A DNA stretch of 64,000 nt from Desulfosporosinus acididurans (GCF_001029285.1 NZ_LDZY01000012.1:109679-173678); one strand, 5' to 3'. Numbered from the stretch's first letter, positions 7,973 through 17,318 are shown. Notes: generated by a model from the letters alone, not told the origin. Program-made: numbers and translations.

Positions 7973-8905
7973 ATGAATCTGAATTATTTAATCGCCATCC
8001 TTGCCTCCGGGGTTGTTGCAGGCACTCCGATTTTATATGCTTCTCTTGGAGAAGTTATCACAGAGCGTGCCGGCATTTTGAATCTGGGGGTCGAAGGCAT
8101 GATGCTCGTGGGGGCAGTAAGTGCTTTTTACGTGGGAACGTTTTCCCAGAATAAATGGCTGGGTTTACTAGTGGCTATCGTTGCCGGCGGGCTTATGGCC
8201 CTAATTCATGCAGTAATAACCATTGCTTTTCGGGCCAATCAGGTGGCGAGCGGTTTGGCTTTGACGATTTTTGGTACAGGCTTATCGGCTTACTTAGGTC
8301 GTACGTTAGTCGGAATTCCGCCAACGTCAACATTTAAAACCGTTCCTCTTCCGGGTCTCTCTCAAATTCCTATCATCGGCAAAATCCTCTTCAATCAGGA
8401 TCTTATGGTTTACCTAAGCGTGATACTTGTTATTGTCCTTTGGTTTGTTTTTTATAAAACAAAGGCAGGCCTTCTTCTTAGAGCAGCCGGGGAAAATCCG
8501 TCGGCTGTCGATGCCTTGGGACATAACATTTTTCTGGTTCGCTATGCGGCGGTCATAGGGGGCGGCATGTTTGCAGGCGCCGGGGGAGCTTATCTATCCC
8601 TGGCTTATTCTCCTTCTTGGGTTGAAAATATGTCGGCAGGCCGTGGCTGGATTGCCGTAGCCCTTGTTATTTTTGCCGTCTGGGATCCTGCCCGCGCTTT
8701 GCTGGGAGCCTGGCTGTTTGGTGTCATTGCTTCACTGGGCTTACATCTTCAGGCCTTAGGAGTGATGATTCCGTCTTATTTTTTGCAAATGCTTCCTTAT
8801 ATTTTTACGTTTATTGTTTTGGTAATCACAACGAGGGAAACGAAAACCAGGCGTTCAGGGACACCGGCTGCTCTAGGAATTCCTTACTCGCGTGAGGAAC
8901 GTTAG
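7973..8905 (+). CDS. Nucleoside ABC transporter permease 2
   Basis: 310 residues, strongly hydrophobic. The conserved segment ITERAGILNLGVEGMMLVGA marks the second permease of BMP-type systems, which pairs as a heterodimer with permease 1. It begins 4 bases after the preceding stop. The charged C-terminal end (TRETKTRRSG) is probably cytoplasmic. It is the last transporter gene; two hairpins follow. Confidence 0.88.
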   Translation: MNLNYLIAILASGVVAGTPILYASLGEVITERAGILNLGVEGMMLVGAVSAFYVGTFSQNKWLGLLVAIVAGGLMALIHAVITIAFRANQVASGLALTIFGTGLSAYLGRTLVGIPPTSTFKTVPLPGLSQIPIIGKILFNQDLMVYLSVILVIVLWFVFYKTKAGLLLRAAGENPSAVDALGHNIFLVRYAAVIGGGMFAGAGGAYLSLAYSPSWVENMSAGRGWIAVALVIFAVWDPARALLGAWLFGVIASLGLHLQALGVMIPSYFLQMLPYIFTFIVLVITTRETKTRRSGTPAALGIPYSREER

Positions 8906-8934
8906 TGTGGAACTGGGAGTCTTATGATTGAATA

Positions 8935-9010
8935 CAAATTCGTACTTATCTATAGCGAATAACGAATTTGATTTTAGGGAGCCAACGCGAAAAAAGTTGG
9001 CTCTTACTTT
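8935..9010 (+). terminator. Tandem hairpins ending the transporter operon
   Basis: CAAATTCG (8935-8942) pairs with CGAATTTG (8963-8970). A second stem, GAGCCAAC (8979-8986) with GTTGGCTC (8996-9003), is followed by TTACTTTG. The second is a moderately strong intrinsic terminator, perhaps leaky into ade. Confidence 0.65.
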
Positions 9011-9034
9011 GTATTCTTACTAGGGGTGATAGCT

Positions 9035-10795
9035 ATGCGAACTTACGAAGATATTAAAACAGTGCTTGAAGCGGGTTTGAAAATTCAGGATTGTGATCTG
9101 AAGCTGGATAATGTTAATCTGGTCAATGTTTATTCCTCACAGATTTATCCCACGAATATCTATATTAAGGGAAAACGGATTGTATCTATTGATCCTCAAG
9201 CAAGTTTAACAGCCAAAGAAACTCTCAATTGCCAGGGGATGTATGCCATACCGGGTTTAATTGACGGACATATGCATTTTGAAACTACATTGCTCTCACC
9301 GGAGTCCCTGGCCGAAGTTCTTGTACCACAAGGTACGACAACCCTGATGGCTGATCTTATGGAGATAGCCAATGTTGCGGGGATTGAAGGGGTCAAAACT
9401 TTATTAAATTCGATTGCGAGCCTTCCTTATCGAACCTATATTCAGGTTTCTTCCCGTGTCCCCACAGCGCCGGGCTTAGAGACGACCGGAGGGGTTTTAG
9501 GGCTGAGCGAAGTCGAAGAATTGTTAAACTGGAGCGAAAGTATTAGTTTAGGCGAACTTGATCCCTCGAAGGTACTTTTTATCCAAGATGAGTATCTGCA
9601 AAAAATTGCTGCGGCCCTGGGCCGCCGGAAGATTGTTAACGGACATGCTATTGGTCGTTCCGGTCAGGAGCTCAACGCCTACGCCAGTGCGGGCATGTCT
9701 GATGACCATGAATGTGTGACTTTCCAACAACTTCTGGAGAGAGTGCAGTTAGGGATGACGGTGATGATTCGGGAAGGCAGCACAGAACGTAATGTTGAAG
9801 AACTTATTCGCGGGGTTATCAGGCAGGAATTGAGCTCTGAACATTTAATATTCTGCACCGATGATAAGCATGTCATTGATATTCGTAACGAAGGTCATAT
9901 TAACTACAATGTCAATAAAGCAATTTCACTGGGAATGAGACCAATGCAAGCTATCCAAATGGCAACCTTGAATCCCGCAAGACATTTCCGCTTAGAGGAT
10001 GAGATCGGGAGTATTACCCCTGGGAGATTGGCGGATATACTTCTCGTCAAAGAATTGTCGGATATTACTCCTGTCAAGGTTATATATGAAGGAAAAATTG
10101 TTGCTGAGAACGGCCGGCTTGTGAAGGAAACCAACCAGGGATGTTATCCTGAGTGGATCAAAGAGACTGTTAAACTCCGAAAACCTATTATTGAAGATTC
10201 CTTTCACATACCTGCCCAAAGACAAGGGCCAAACACGCGGGTAAATGTGATTCGAATCTATAATGATCAAATTATTAACGAATGGGATATCGAGGAATTA
10301 TCTGTCGTTAAGGGTCAAATTGTAAATAACCTTGAAAAAGATGTTTTAAAGCTTGCCATTGTTGAACGCTATGGTAAGACAGGAGGGGTTGGGATTGGCT
10401 TCGTAAAGGGGTTTCAGCTGAAGCAAGGAGCTTTAGCTACCTCCATGTCTCATGACCATCATAATATCGTCTGTGTGGGGACAAATGATAAGGATATGAC
10501 CTGTGCAGTAAACATGATTTACAAGCTGCAAGGCGGGATGGCCGCTGTTCATAATGGAGAGGTTATTGGAAAGATGGAATTGCCAATTGGCGGTTTAATG
10601 AGTGAAAAACCGGCCGAAGTTGTGCTCAGGGAGCTTGAAGAGGTAAATAAGGCAGCTCGGCAATTAGGATGTACATTACCTTCTCCGTTTATGACCTTAT
10701 GCTTTATTTCCTTACCAACAGTTCCTAAATTAGGCCTGACAGATTTTGGGCTTATAGATGTGCTCGCACACAAATTAATTGATCTAGAACTATGA
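9035..10795 (+). CDS. ade: Adenine deaminase
   Basis: 586 residues from ATG 9035, with AGGGGTGA 5 bases upstream; GTG 9026 lies within that site. It hydrolyses adenine to hypoxanthine and ammonia in the cytoplasm. The amidohydrolase metal motif is PGLIDGHMHFE; VNGHAIGRSG and AGMSDDHE are further family motifs. The C-terminal domain contains SMSHDHHNIVCVG, typical of AdeC. Length is close to the Bacillus enzyme (about 577). Its position after the nucleoside transporter suggests a purine-salvage unit. Confidence 0.95.
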   Translation: MRTYEDIKTVLEAGLKIQDCDLKLDNVNLVNVYSSQIYPTNIYIKGKRIVSIDPQASLTAKETLNCQGMYAIPGLIDGHMHFETTLLSPESLAEVLVPQGTTTLMADLMEIANVAGIEGVKTLLNSIASLPYRTYIQVSSRVPTAPGLETTGGVLGLSEVEELLNWSESISLGELDPSKVLFIQDEYLQKIAAALGRRKIVNGHAIGRSGQELNAYASAGMSDDHECVTFQQLLERVQLGMTVMIREGSTERNVEELIRGVIRQELSSEHLIFCTDDKHVIDIRNEGHINYNVNKAISLGMRPMQAIQMATLNPARHFRLEDEIGSITPGRLADILLVKELSDITPVKVIYEGKIVAENGRLVKETNQGCYPEWIKETVKLRKPIIEDSFHIPAQRQGPNTRVNVIRIYNDQIINEWDIEELSVVKGQIVNNLEKDVLKLAIVERYGKTGGVGIGFVKGFQLKQGALATSMSHDHHNIVCVGTNDKDMTCAVNMIYKLQGGMAAVHNGEVIGKMELPIGGLMSEKPAEVVLRELEEVNKAARQLGCTLPSPFMTLCFISLPTVPKLGLTDFGLIDVLAHKLIDLEL

Positions 10796-10864
10796 TCTTA
10801 ACAGCGGTCTCTAGGATTAAAGAAACGGGTTTAAGTTTAGGTTGAATTAAAGATCCTGAATTGA

Positions 10865-10918
10865 AAGAAAGACAAAAAGCGAGGGGAATTCCCGTTTTTT
10901 GTCTTTCTTAATCTTTTT
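10865..10918 (+). terminator. Intrinsic terminator after ade
   Basis: AAGAAAGAC (10865-10873) pairs with GTCTTTCTT (10901-10909), extended by an A5/T5 stretch. The loop holds GGGAATTCCC. TTAATCTTTTTG follows. Confidence 0.75.
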
Positions 10919-11103
10919 GTAACTTTTTTAAGAACTTTGTAAAAAAGAAAAGGACAAAAAAGTGTATTGTATAAATATCCCGATTAAGACATGTTAAGCT
11001 CAAGAAATGAAGAAGTTTAAAATGATTACCCTAGGCGGTATAACTTGGTTTACAATAAAGGGGCAGGTTTAACCTTAGAAACTCGATGAGATGGAGTGGT
11101 CTG

Positions 11104-11802
11104 ATGAAGGAGAAAAAAACAAGAATACTGGTTGTTGAAGATGAAGAATCAATCAGGCGCTTTATAACTCTGAATTTATTTGCGGCGGGATATCAAGTGG
11201 AAGAGGCAATTACAGGTGAAGAAGCTCTGTCGAAACTTAAGATGTTTATTCCCGACGTTGTCGTGCTTGATCTCATGCTGCCCGGTATTAGTGGTCTGGA
11301 AGTCTGCCAAAAAATTCGTCAATCCATGCCGGAAACATTGGTTATTATGCTGACAGCTAAAGGTCAGGATACAGATAAAATCTTAGGTTTGGAATTAGGC
11401 GCAGATGATTATATGGTTAAACCATTTAATCCCTTTGAATTAATTGCCCGTATTAAGGCGGTGCTGCGGCGAAGTGTGGGGCCTAGAGAGACAAAACAAA
11501 TCCTCAGCTGTGGAGATTTGTGTTTGGATATAACTTCAAACAAATTTTTCAAACTGCAGACGGAAATCGAGTTGACCCCGACTGAATTTGCTTTGCTGAA
11601 AATATTTATGGAAAACCCAGAAAGAGCACTTAAACGAAATGAGATGCTGAATGCTGTCTGGGGAGAAGATTATTTTGGCGATACTAAAACACTGGATGTG
11701 CATATCAGGCGCTTGCGGGAGAAAATAGAAGATAATCCTTCTCAACCTAAATATATCAGGACAGTTTGGGGTTCAGGGTATCGTTGGCAGCAGGAGTCTT
11801 AA
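11104..11802 (+). CDS. OmpR/PhoB-type response regulator
   Basis: 232 residues from ATG 11104, chosen because GGAG sits 7 bases upstream; the in-frame ATG at 11086 has no ribosome site. The receiver domain has the acidic pair ED (12-13), phospho-acceptor Asp56, Thr84 and Lys106. A winged-helix DNA-binding domain occupies about residues 130-230 (TLDVHIRRLREKIEDNPSQP, then GSGYRW). It is followed after 2 bases by its kinase. The regulon is unknown, though the adjacent lipoprotein is a likely partner or target. Confidence 0.92.
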   Translation: MKEKKTRILVVEDEESIRRFITLNLFAAGYQVEEAITGEEALSKLKMFIPDVVVLDLMLPGISGLEVCQKIRQSMPETLVIMLTAKGQDTDKILGLELGADDYMVKPFNPFELIARIKAVLRRSVGPRETKQILSCGDLCLDITSNKFFKLQTEIELTPTEFALLKIFMENPERALKRNEMLNAVWGEDYFGDTKTLDVHIRRLREKIEDNPSQPKYIRTVWGSGYRWQQES

Positions 11803-11804
11803 GG

Positions 11805-13199
11805 ATGAGAGGTATAAGAGCGAGGCTTACAGCTAATTTCATGATTGTTATTATTATCACAGTCACAATTTTGGAATTGCTTCTTATTTATACAGTTCGT
11901 CGCAATTATTATGGCAGTTTAGAAGGAAGTCTTACCAATCAGATAAAAATTTCAGCCGATTTATATGCCAAATATTTTTCAGATACTTCGCTCAAAGAAA
12001 ATGTCCTGTATAATGTCGATGCTTTTTGGAATCAAAGTAATGCAGAAGTAGAGATTGTTGACAAGGACGGAAATATTGTCATGGACTCACAAGGAACAAT
12101 CCCTTCTGAGAAAGCTGCTTATAACGATATAAAAGATGCCCTGATGGGCAAGACGGGAAAATGGATTGGGACTCTTAGTGGGCAAAAAGTTATGGCTGTC
12201 GCCTATCCTTTAAAAGCCAAAGATCAGATCGTTGGTGCCCTGCGCTTTATCAGCTCTTTAAGTGCAGTCGATGAAGATATTCAAAATACTGCTGTTATTT
12301 TTATTGCCATTGGCGTCGTAGTTGTTGTTATTGTCGGATTAATCAGTATCTTTCTGGCAAATACAATAATTGTCCCTTTGCAGGAAGTGACTGAAGCGGC
12401 TCAAGAGATGGCCGCCGGAAACTTTCAAGCTCGCAGTAAAAAAACACATCAAGATGAGATTGGCAAGCTTTCCGATACACTAAACTACATGGCTGATGAA
12501 ATCGTCAAAAAAGAACAACTTAAGAACGACTTTATTTCTTCGGTGTCCCATGAACTTCGTACGCCGCTGACCTCAATTATGGGTTGGGCCATAACGCTTC
12601 AAAATGAACAATTTCAGCATAAAGATATGCTCAATGATGGGCTAGGCATCATTGCTAAAGAGAGTGAACGCTTAACTCATATGGTAGAAGAACTTTTGGA
12701 TTTCTCTAAGTTTATATCCGGCAGAATTAAACTCCAAAATGGAGAAATAAACCTGGGAAATCTTATGGAATATATTCACAAACAATTAACGCCCAGGGCA
12801 GTCCGGGAAAATGTTAATTTTAGCCTCCAATATCCCCGGAATTTGCCGCTAATCATGTCAGATGCTGATCGCTTGAAACAGTTGTTTATTAATATATTAG
12901 ATAATGCCTTTAATTTCACGTCTCCTGGTGGGTCGATTACCTTTCAGGCAAAGATTCAGGAAGAAGTGATTATGATTATAATTTCTGATAATGGATGTGG
13001 AATTAGGGCGGATGAATTACCTATGGTTAAAGAAAAATTTTATAAAGGGAAAAGCTCATGTTCTAAAAATGGGATTGGTTTATCAATATGCGAGGAGATT
13101 GTCAATTTAATTGGCGGCAGATTAGAGATTAATAGTGTGTTAGATCAAGGAACTGATGTTGTTATCATCTTGCCCAAAGGGGTGATTCTTGATGGCTAG
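11805..13199 (+). CDS. Membrane sensor histidine kinase
   Basis: 464 residues from ATG 11805, with GGAG 8 bases upstream. TM1 is about residues 12-30, an extracellular sensor follows at about 31-162, TM2 at about 163-188, then a HAMP linker. The HisKA phospho-acceptor is His249 in SSVSHELRTPL. The HATPase_c domain has the N box (NILDNAFNF), G1 box (DNGCGI) and G2 box (GIGLSI). It pairs with the upstream regulator. The sensor domain resembles extracellular PAS-like folds of PhoR/WalK-type kinases, but the signal is not identifiable. Confidence 0.92.
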   Translation: MRGIRARLTANFMIVIIITVTILELLLIYTVRRNYYGSLEGSLTNQIKISADLYAKYFSDTSLKENVLYNVDAFWNQSNAEVEIVDKDGNIVMDSQGTIPSEKAAYNDIKDALMGKTGKWIGTLSGQKVMAVAYPLKAKDQIVGALRFISSLSAVDEDIQNTAVIFIAIGVVVVVIVGLISIFLANTIIVPLQEVTEAAQEMAAGNFQARSKKTHQDEIGKLSDTLNYMADEIVKKEQLKNDFISSVSHELRTPLTSIMGWAITLQNEQFQHKDMLNDGLGIIAKESERLTHMVEELLDFSKFISGRIKLQNGEINLGNLMEYIHKQLTPRAVRENVNFSLQYPRNLPLIMSDADRLKQLFINILDNAFNFTSPGGSITFQAKIQEEVIMIIISDNGCGIRADELPMVKEKFYKGKSSCSKNGIGLSICEEIVNLIGGRLEINSVLDQGTDVVIILPKGVILDG

Positions 13200-14658
13200 G
13201 ATTGTCAGGCTTTTGATAATGGTGGCTATTATTTTTCTGCTTGGCGGATGTACTAAACTTTCCTGGACTACTGCGGGAAAAATTGTTCCGCCTGTCGGTA
13301 ATGTCTGCCCTTTGGAAGGAAAATGGGTTGTGATTCAGGACTTGAGCAGCAGCAGACACAGCGGAGCTGATGATCAGATATGGATTGGGAATACTGCCCA
13401 GTTTACCCGGGGAGCAGCTATGCTCGGAAATTATGTATGGAACCAGCCTTCTTATAAAATAAAAAAGGTCAATTCTACAGATTATTTAATGACGAAATAC
13501 TTGATGCTCTCAAGTAGTTTAGTGCCGAATAATACGGTAATTGAAGTAACCACCGTATCAACTTCTGAAAACTTTTTGGGTGAATTTATCAGGGTCGATG
13601 ATTCCAAGCTTATCGCCTTCGCCGAGAACAAGGTATTGCTGCTAAAAAGGGTATCGGATCAAGTAGATAGCTCCTTAACTGCTGCCGATCTTGATGGCGT
13701 AAATAAAAATCAAAAGGGCAAACCTGCAACGTCAGGTATTTTGCTGGGACTAAAAACTCCTGGAAATGATGGTAATGCCTATCAGACGTTTTGGATAGCA
13801 GCAAGCAATGGAAAACTCCATCCCCTGTTAATGGAGAAAGACATATTTTTTCCGCGGAGTAGTGGATTCTGGTTTCTCCAGGTCCATAATGTGTCGACCG
13901 GGTCTATAAAAGAGGACGAATTATCAGCGCGTGACGTTTCAACTAAAATTTCCGGAATTGAAACAAAAACTATGGGAATTATTCAACATGATATCCCTGG
14001 AAAGGTACATCAAAGAATTATTGATTATGTTGGGAATGATTATGTAGCTATCGAAAATAAAGTTGATGGCGTCGATCAATTGCAGGTATTACCTGTGGAT
14101 AAAATTTCAGCCCAAGAGGGAGTTAAGATATCTGACTTACTGGAAAATAGCGGATCTGTTGTTTATAACAATGCCAGGGCTCAAGCCATCCAATCGTTAA
14201 GAAATAAGGGAATTTCCTCGACGGATAATGACGACAGAGAGGAGAATTTTGGGCTTTTGCGTAAAAATGGACATTGGTATCTTCAGGGAAGAATTAACTA
14301 TGAAGATGGGAATACACCCCGCTATCTGGATTATAATGTGAATTTAATTCCTCCTGCCAAAATGGTTTCTTATGACACGCTATGTCTTAGCTGGCAAAAT
14401 ATCAAAGACCGAGTCCCAGATGCTATGGATGCATTTACTTCACCAAATCGAGATATCGCTTTAATTAAGACTAAAGCCAAGCTCTATGTTTACGGAATTA
14501 CGAATGATCAGTTAGGAAGCGAACCTTTGACGAAATTGAATTTGAAAGAAGGAGAGGCGGTTGTCATGGCTGAATGGGCTACGGGATCTTATGTTGATAA
14601 TTGGGAGAAAGCTTTTGCGGCAAATGGTGCTCAGAAGTATGATCTAACATCACCGTAA
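13192..14658 (+). CDS. Large lipoprotein of unknown function linked to the two-component system
   Basis: 488 residues from ATG 13192, with AAGGGG about 9 bases upstream; it overlaps the kinase by 8 bases, indicating coupling. The signal peptide ends in lipobox LGGC. The rest has no motif I recognise, with beta-rich, Trp-containing repeats such as KWVVIQD, FLLQV-like strands and GHWYLQGRINY. Translational coupling suggests it modulates the kinase outside the membrane or is its output. Both are inferences. Confidence 0.8.
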   Translation: MARIVRLLIMVAIIFLLGGCTKLSWTTAGKIVPPVGNVCPLEGKWVVIQDLSSSRHSGADDQIWIGNTAQFTRGAAMLGNYVWNQPSYKIKKVNSTDYLMTKYLMLSSSLVPNNTVIEVTTVSTSENFLGEFIRVDDSKLIAFAENKVLLLKRVSDQVDSSLTAADLDGVNKNQKGKPATSGILLGLKTPGNDGNAYQTFWIAASNGKLHPLLMEKDIFFPRSSGFWFLQVHNVSTGSIKEDELSARDVSTKISGIETKTMGIIQHDIPGKVHQRIIDYVGNDYVAIENKVDGVDQLQVLPVDKISAQEGVKISDLLENSGSVVYNNARAQAIQSLRNKGISSTDNDDREENFGLLRKNGHWYLQGRINYEDGNTPRYLDYNVNLIPPAKMVSYDTLCLSWQNIKDRVPDAMDAFTSPNRDIALIKTKAKLYVYGITNDQLGSEPLTKLNLKEGEAVVMAEWATGSYVDNWEKAFAANGAQKYDLTSP

Positions 14659-14715
14659 CGGAGCAAAAGAGAATACTGCTAGTTGTTAAATATGATAATA
14701 GAAAGGTTGACCACT

Positions 14716-14817
14716 ATGAGTTTTGATTTTTTTCTTACAGCTTCTGTATTTTCTATTTTAGGTTATAGTTTGTGCTATATTACGATGGCTCATAATAAGG
14801 AAATCAATAAAGAATAA
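14716..14817 (+). CDS. 33-residue single-span membrane peptide
   Basis: A short ORF with AAAGG about 9 bases before the ATG. The product has one hydrophobic segment (residues 4-23, FFLTASVFSILGYSLCYITM) and a charged C-terminus (HNKEINKE). It lies 57 bases after the lipoprotein and before a strong hairpin, which fits a last gene in the two-component operon. Its short length makes coding status uncertain. Confidence 0.5.
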   Translation: MSFDFFLTASVFSILGYSLCYITMAHNKEINKE

Positions 14818-14854
14818 GGATATGGAATCGGCAACTCCAATCTGTCCAAATTAG

Positions 14855-14880
14855 AAGAGCCGAGCAAATGCTCGGCTCTT
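14855..14880. terminator. Strong hairpin between converging genes
   Basis: AAGAGCCGAGC (14855-14865) pairs perfectly with its complement at 14870-14880 around AAAT. The flanking T-runs are weak on both strands, but its position between converging units fits termination. Confidence 0.65.
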
Positions 14881-14910
14881 AACAAAGGAATTCATTAAGT
14901 TAACTGTTTT

Positions 14911-15096
14911 TTATGACATTCTGTTCCCTGGAAGGTTGCGCTCGGCTAATTCAATAGCCATTTTCACCATATTTCCACAGTCCCTTGAAGAAACTCCTCC
15001 AAAACCTTCTTGATGAAGGGTCCCAGCAAATCCTAACTCTTGAGCAATTTGCTCTTTTAACTCATTTGACATCATGCTGCTGCGTCGTCTTGACAT
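14911..15096 (-). CDS. Alpha/beta-type small acid-soluble spore protein (SASP)
   Basis: 61 residues from ATG 15096 with GGGAGG upstream; the longer TTG start is unlikely. It binds and protects DNA in the spore. The family pattern is clear: a basic N-terminus (MSRRRSSMMS), LKEQIAQELGF (which holds the GPR protease-site-like E/A/G segment), GFGGVSSRDCG and MVKMAIELAERNL. The segment reads SSRDCGNMV where many SASPs have SRxNGxxGGxMV, so it is a divergent, slightly short member. It is a single gene transcribed toward the two-component operon. Confidence 0.85.
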   Translation of the reverse strand: MSRRRSSMMSNELKEQIAQELGFAGTLHQEGFGGVSSRDCGNMVKMAIELAERNLPGNRMS

Positions 15097-15274
15097 GTGG
15101 AATCCTCCCTTCAAATGGTAGTTTCTTTCAATATGCTGTTTCTGATGAAAGCATTGTTAGTATATGATTATAAGGAAAAGCTATGTACTAAAAAATTTAC
15201 TCCGGTTCAATAATTTGGAACTAAATTGGTTTTGAAACTTGTCCTTCCTTGATTAATGCAGAACTTATATTTCG

Positions 15275-15303
15275 TTGGCTTCTAAATGGAAAAAAGATAT
15301 AAT
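15275..15303 (+). promoter_or_regulatory. Sigma-A promoter for the DUF3786 gene
   Basis: TTGGCT (15275-15280), a 17-base spacer and TATAAT (15298-15303) lie 41 bases before the start codon. Confidence 0.65.
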
Positions 15304-15344
15304 TAAGAATAAAAATAACAGCAGGCAGAAAGAAGGAGAGGAGT

Positions 15345-15953
15345 ATGGTTAATTATACGGCAGCTCAGGAGTTAGCGTTGGAAAAGTTTAGAGCAAATTC
15401 TTTAGAAGTTATATCGCACTATTCAAGGTATCCTCTTGTGGGTAATGCCCTTTCCATTGATTTTCTGGGCGGTCAATACATTTTGGATTATCCCAGCGGA
15501 ATTTTTAAAACTGTTAATTCCTTCGAAAAGGAACTATCTATACCAACGCAAATATTAATCCTTCATTACCTGGAAAATATTGCTGAGGTTGAAGAGACTG
15601 GAAAATTAATATCCTTTAAGGAACTACCCGGAGGGAGCATCTATATCCAGCCCTTTACTCACCGGGCCATTGATCCATTGGTCAGATTCTTCGGGGATAA
15701 GCCGGATAAACTAAAAGCAGTGGTCAGTCATTTAGGAGGGTATGCTAATAGCCTCGGAGACGTGGGAGTGACTATCAGGGCTTTTCCGCGCGTACCGGTT
15801 ACGTTGATACTATGGAGGGGGGATGATGAATTTCCAGCTTCGGGGAATATTCTATTTGATTCTTCAGCATCTTTAATGCTGCCAACTGAAGACTATGCCG
15901 TTCTTGCCAGTGCGATTGTTGCCAGGCTAAAAGGGCTAAGCTCTATGATTTAG
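15345..15953 (+). CDS. DUF3786 family protein
   Basis: 202 residues with GGAGAGG upstream. The sequence fits the DUF3786 family from strict anaerobes: YILDYPSGIF, LILHYLENIAE, the GGSIYIQPFTHRAIDPL segment, and VPVTLILWRGDDEFPASGNILFD near the C-terminus. No signal peptide or membrane segment is seen, so it is probably cytoplasmic. The biochemical role is unknown. It is monocistronic, with its own promoter and terminator. Confidence 0.8.
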   Translation: MVNYTAAQELALEKFRANSLEVISHYSRYPLVGNALSIDFLGGQYILDYPSGIFKTVNSFEKELSIPTQILILHYLENIAEVEETGKLISFKELPGGSIYIQPFTHRAIDPLVRFFGDKPDKLKAVVSHLGGYANSLGDVGVTIRAFPRVPVTLILWRGDDEFPASGNILFDSSASLMLPTEDYAVLASAIVARLKGLSSMI

Positions 15954-16009
15954 ACAAGTCACTACCTTAGGAGACCTATTCTGGGAATTAAAGAAATTGG
16001 TATTTATAA

Positions 16010-16041
16010 AACTTTGTTCGGGAGGAACAAAGTTTTATTTT
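16010..16041 (+). terminator. Intrinsic terminator after the DUF3786 gene
   Basis: AACTTTGTTC (16010-16019) pairs with GAACAAAGTT (16025-16034) around GGGAG, followed by TTATTTTT. Confidence 0.85.
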
Positions 16042-16098
16042 TATATCTGAAGAGGTTACAAGTGTCTTCGGGGCCGGGAATGGTTATCTTAATCCTGG

Positions 16099-16145
16099 GT
16101 TAACTTGTTCAGCTGAAGCTGAACATCGGGGCTTCGGCGGACTGC
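16099..16145 (+). repeat. Partial copy D of the dispersed two-hairpin repeat
   Basis: The core AGCTGAACATCGGGGCTTC (16116-16134) is identical to that of copy A at about 59758-59776. The preceding GTTCAGC forms a hairpin with GCTGAAC, as in copy C. The second hairpin is replaced by unrelated sequence. The rest of the 359-base gap before ku holds a small hairpin (TAACAG with CTGTTA, about 16170-16186) and no gene. Confidence 0.75.
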
Positions 16146-16312
16146 CTTATAATTTTGCTGAAAATATTAACAGTTTCGCTGTTATATCTCCAGAGTAAAC
16201 AGCCATGATGGTTATTGGGTATTAGTGTGCATTTTGCTATGATTTGGGTTTAATCGTTGAATTGCATTAATCCATTCCTTATGGTTCACACTATATTTGA
16301 AGAGGTGAGCTT

Positions 16313-17212
16313 ATGCATACGTTATGGAAAGGCTCAATCAGTTTTGGCCTTGTAAATGTTCCGGTAAAAATGCATGCTGCAACAGAATCACAAGAGTTTA
16401 AATTTAATTATTTGCATAAAGACTGTCAGCATAGAATCCGTTCAATTAAAAAATGTCCTTACTGTGATAGGGAAGTTGAAATGGCTGATTTGGTCAAAGG
16501 ATATGAATATGAGAAAGATCGCTATGTAATTATGGATGAAGAAGAACTATCTGCCCTTGAACAGCCTACGAGTCGATCCATCGAGATTCTTGATTTCATT
16601 AACTTGAGTGAAATTGATCCGATCTATTATGATAAATCATATTATTTGTCTCCTGAAGAGACTGCTCAAAAAGCCTATCGTTTGTTGTGTCAAGCTATGG
16701 AAGAAAGCGGGAAAGCAGCTTTGGCTCGGGTTACCATGCGATCGAAGCAGCACTTAGCTTGCCTGCGCGTTTTTGAAGAAGGGCTGGTTTTAGAGACCAT
16801 GCATTATCCGCAGGAAATTCGACATATGGAGGCAGCTTGGGGCCGAATTGTTCCAACAGAAACTGAATTAACTATGGCCCGACAATTAATCGATAATCTA
16901 GCACGTCCATTTGAACCGGAAAAATACAGAGATGAAGTACATGAACAGGTGGCGGAGATGATCGAAAGTAAGGCTGCAGGAGAAAGCTTTAAGGTAGAAG
17001 CTCCGGCCAAAGGTGGTCAGGTTGTAGATTTAATGGAAGCGCTGCGGGCCAGCATTGCCTTAACGGAGCAAGAAAAGGAAAAAATAGAAGAAGCGGAAAC
17101 AATAAAAAATTCAAATCATGATGATGTCGCTCCTAATGAACAGGAGCAGCACCATCCTAAAACTACCCTGACCCCCAGGAAACGACCTGTCCGACGGGCT
17201 AAAGGAGCGTAA
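16313..17212 (+). CDS. ku: Ku, non-homologous end-joining DNA end-binding protein
   Basis: 299 residues with GAGGTGA upstream. It forms the ring-shaped homodimer that binds double-strand DNA ends and recruits LigD. The bacterial Ku core spans about 1-240: start WKGSISFGLVNVPVKMHAAT, the CQHRIRSIKKCPYCDREV segment, VKGYEYEKDRYVIMDEEEL and RVTMRSKQHLACLRVFEEGL. The C-terminal 50 residues are acidic then strongly basic (PRKRPVRRAKGA), as in Ku tails that aid DNA and ligase contact. No ligD is in the window. Confidence 0.95.
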   Translation: MHTLWKGSISFGLVNVPVKMHAATESQEFKFNYLHKDCQHRIRSIKKCPYCDREVEMADLVKGYEYEKDRYVIMDEEELSALEQPTSRSIEILDFINLSEIDPIYYDKSYYLSPEETAQKAYRLLCQAMEESGKAALARVTMRSKQHLACLRVFEEGLVLETMHYPQEIRHMEAAWGRIVPTETELTMARQLIDNLARPFEPEKYRDEVHEQVAEMIESKAAGESFKVEAPAKGGQVVDLMEALRASIALTEQEKEKIEEAETIKNSNHDDVAPNEQEQHHPKTTLTPRKRPVRRAKGA

Positions 17213-17318
17213 GTTTGAGGGATTCCACATTATTTTACTTAATCTCGAAAAATTCAACAATGTTTTAGGCAGGAGATGGCTCCTTTTGCCCCGAAAAGAT
17301 GGGCAAGGGGGGCATAGG

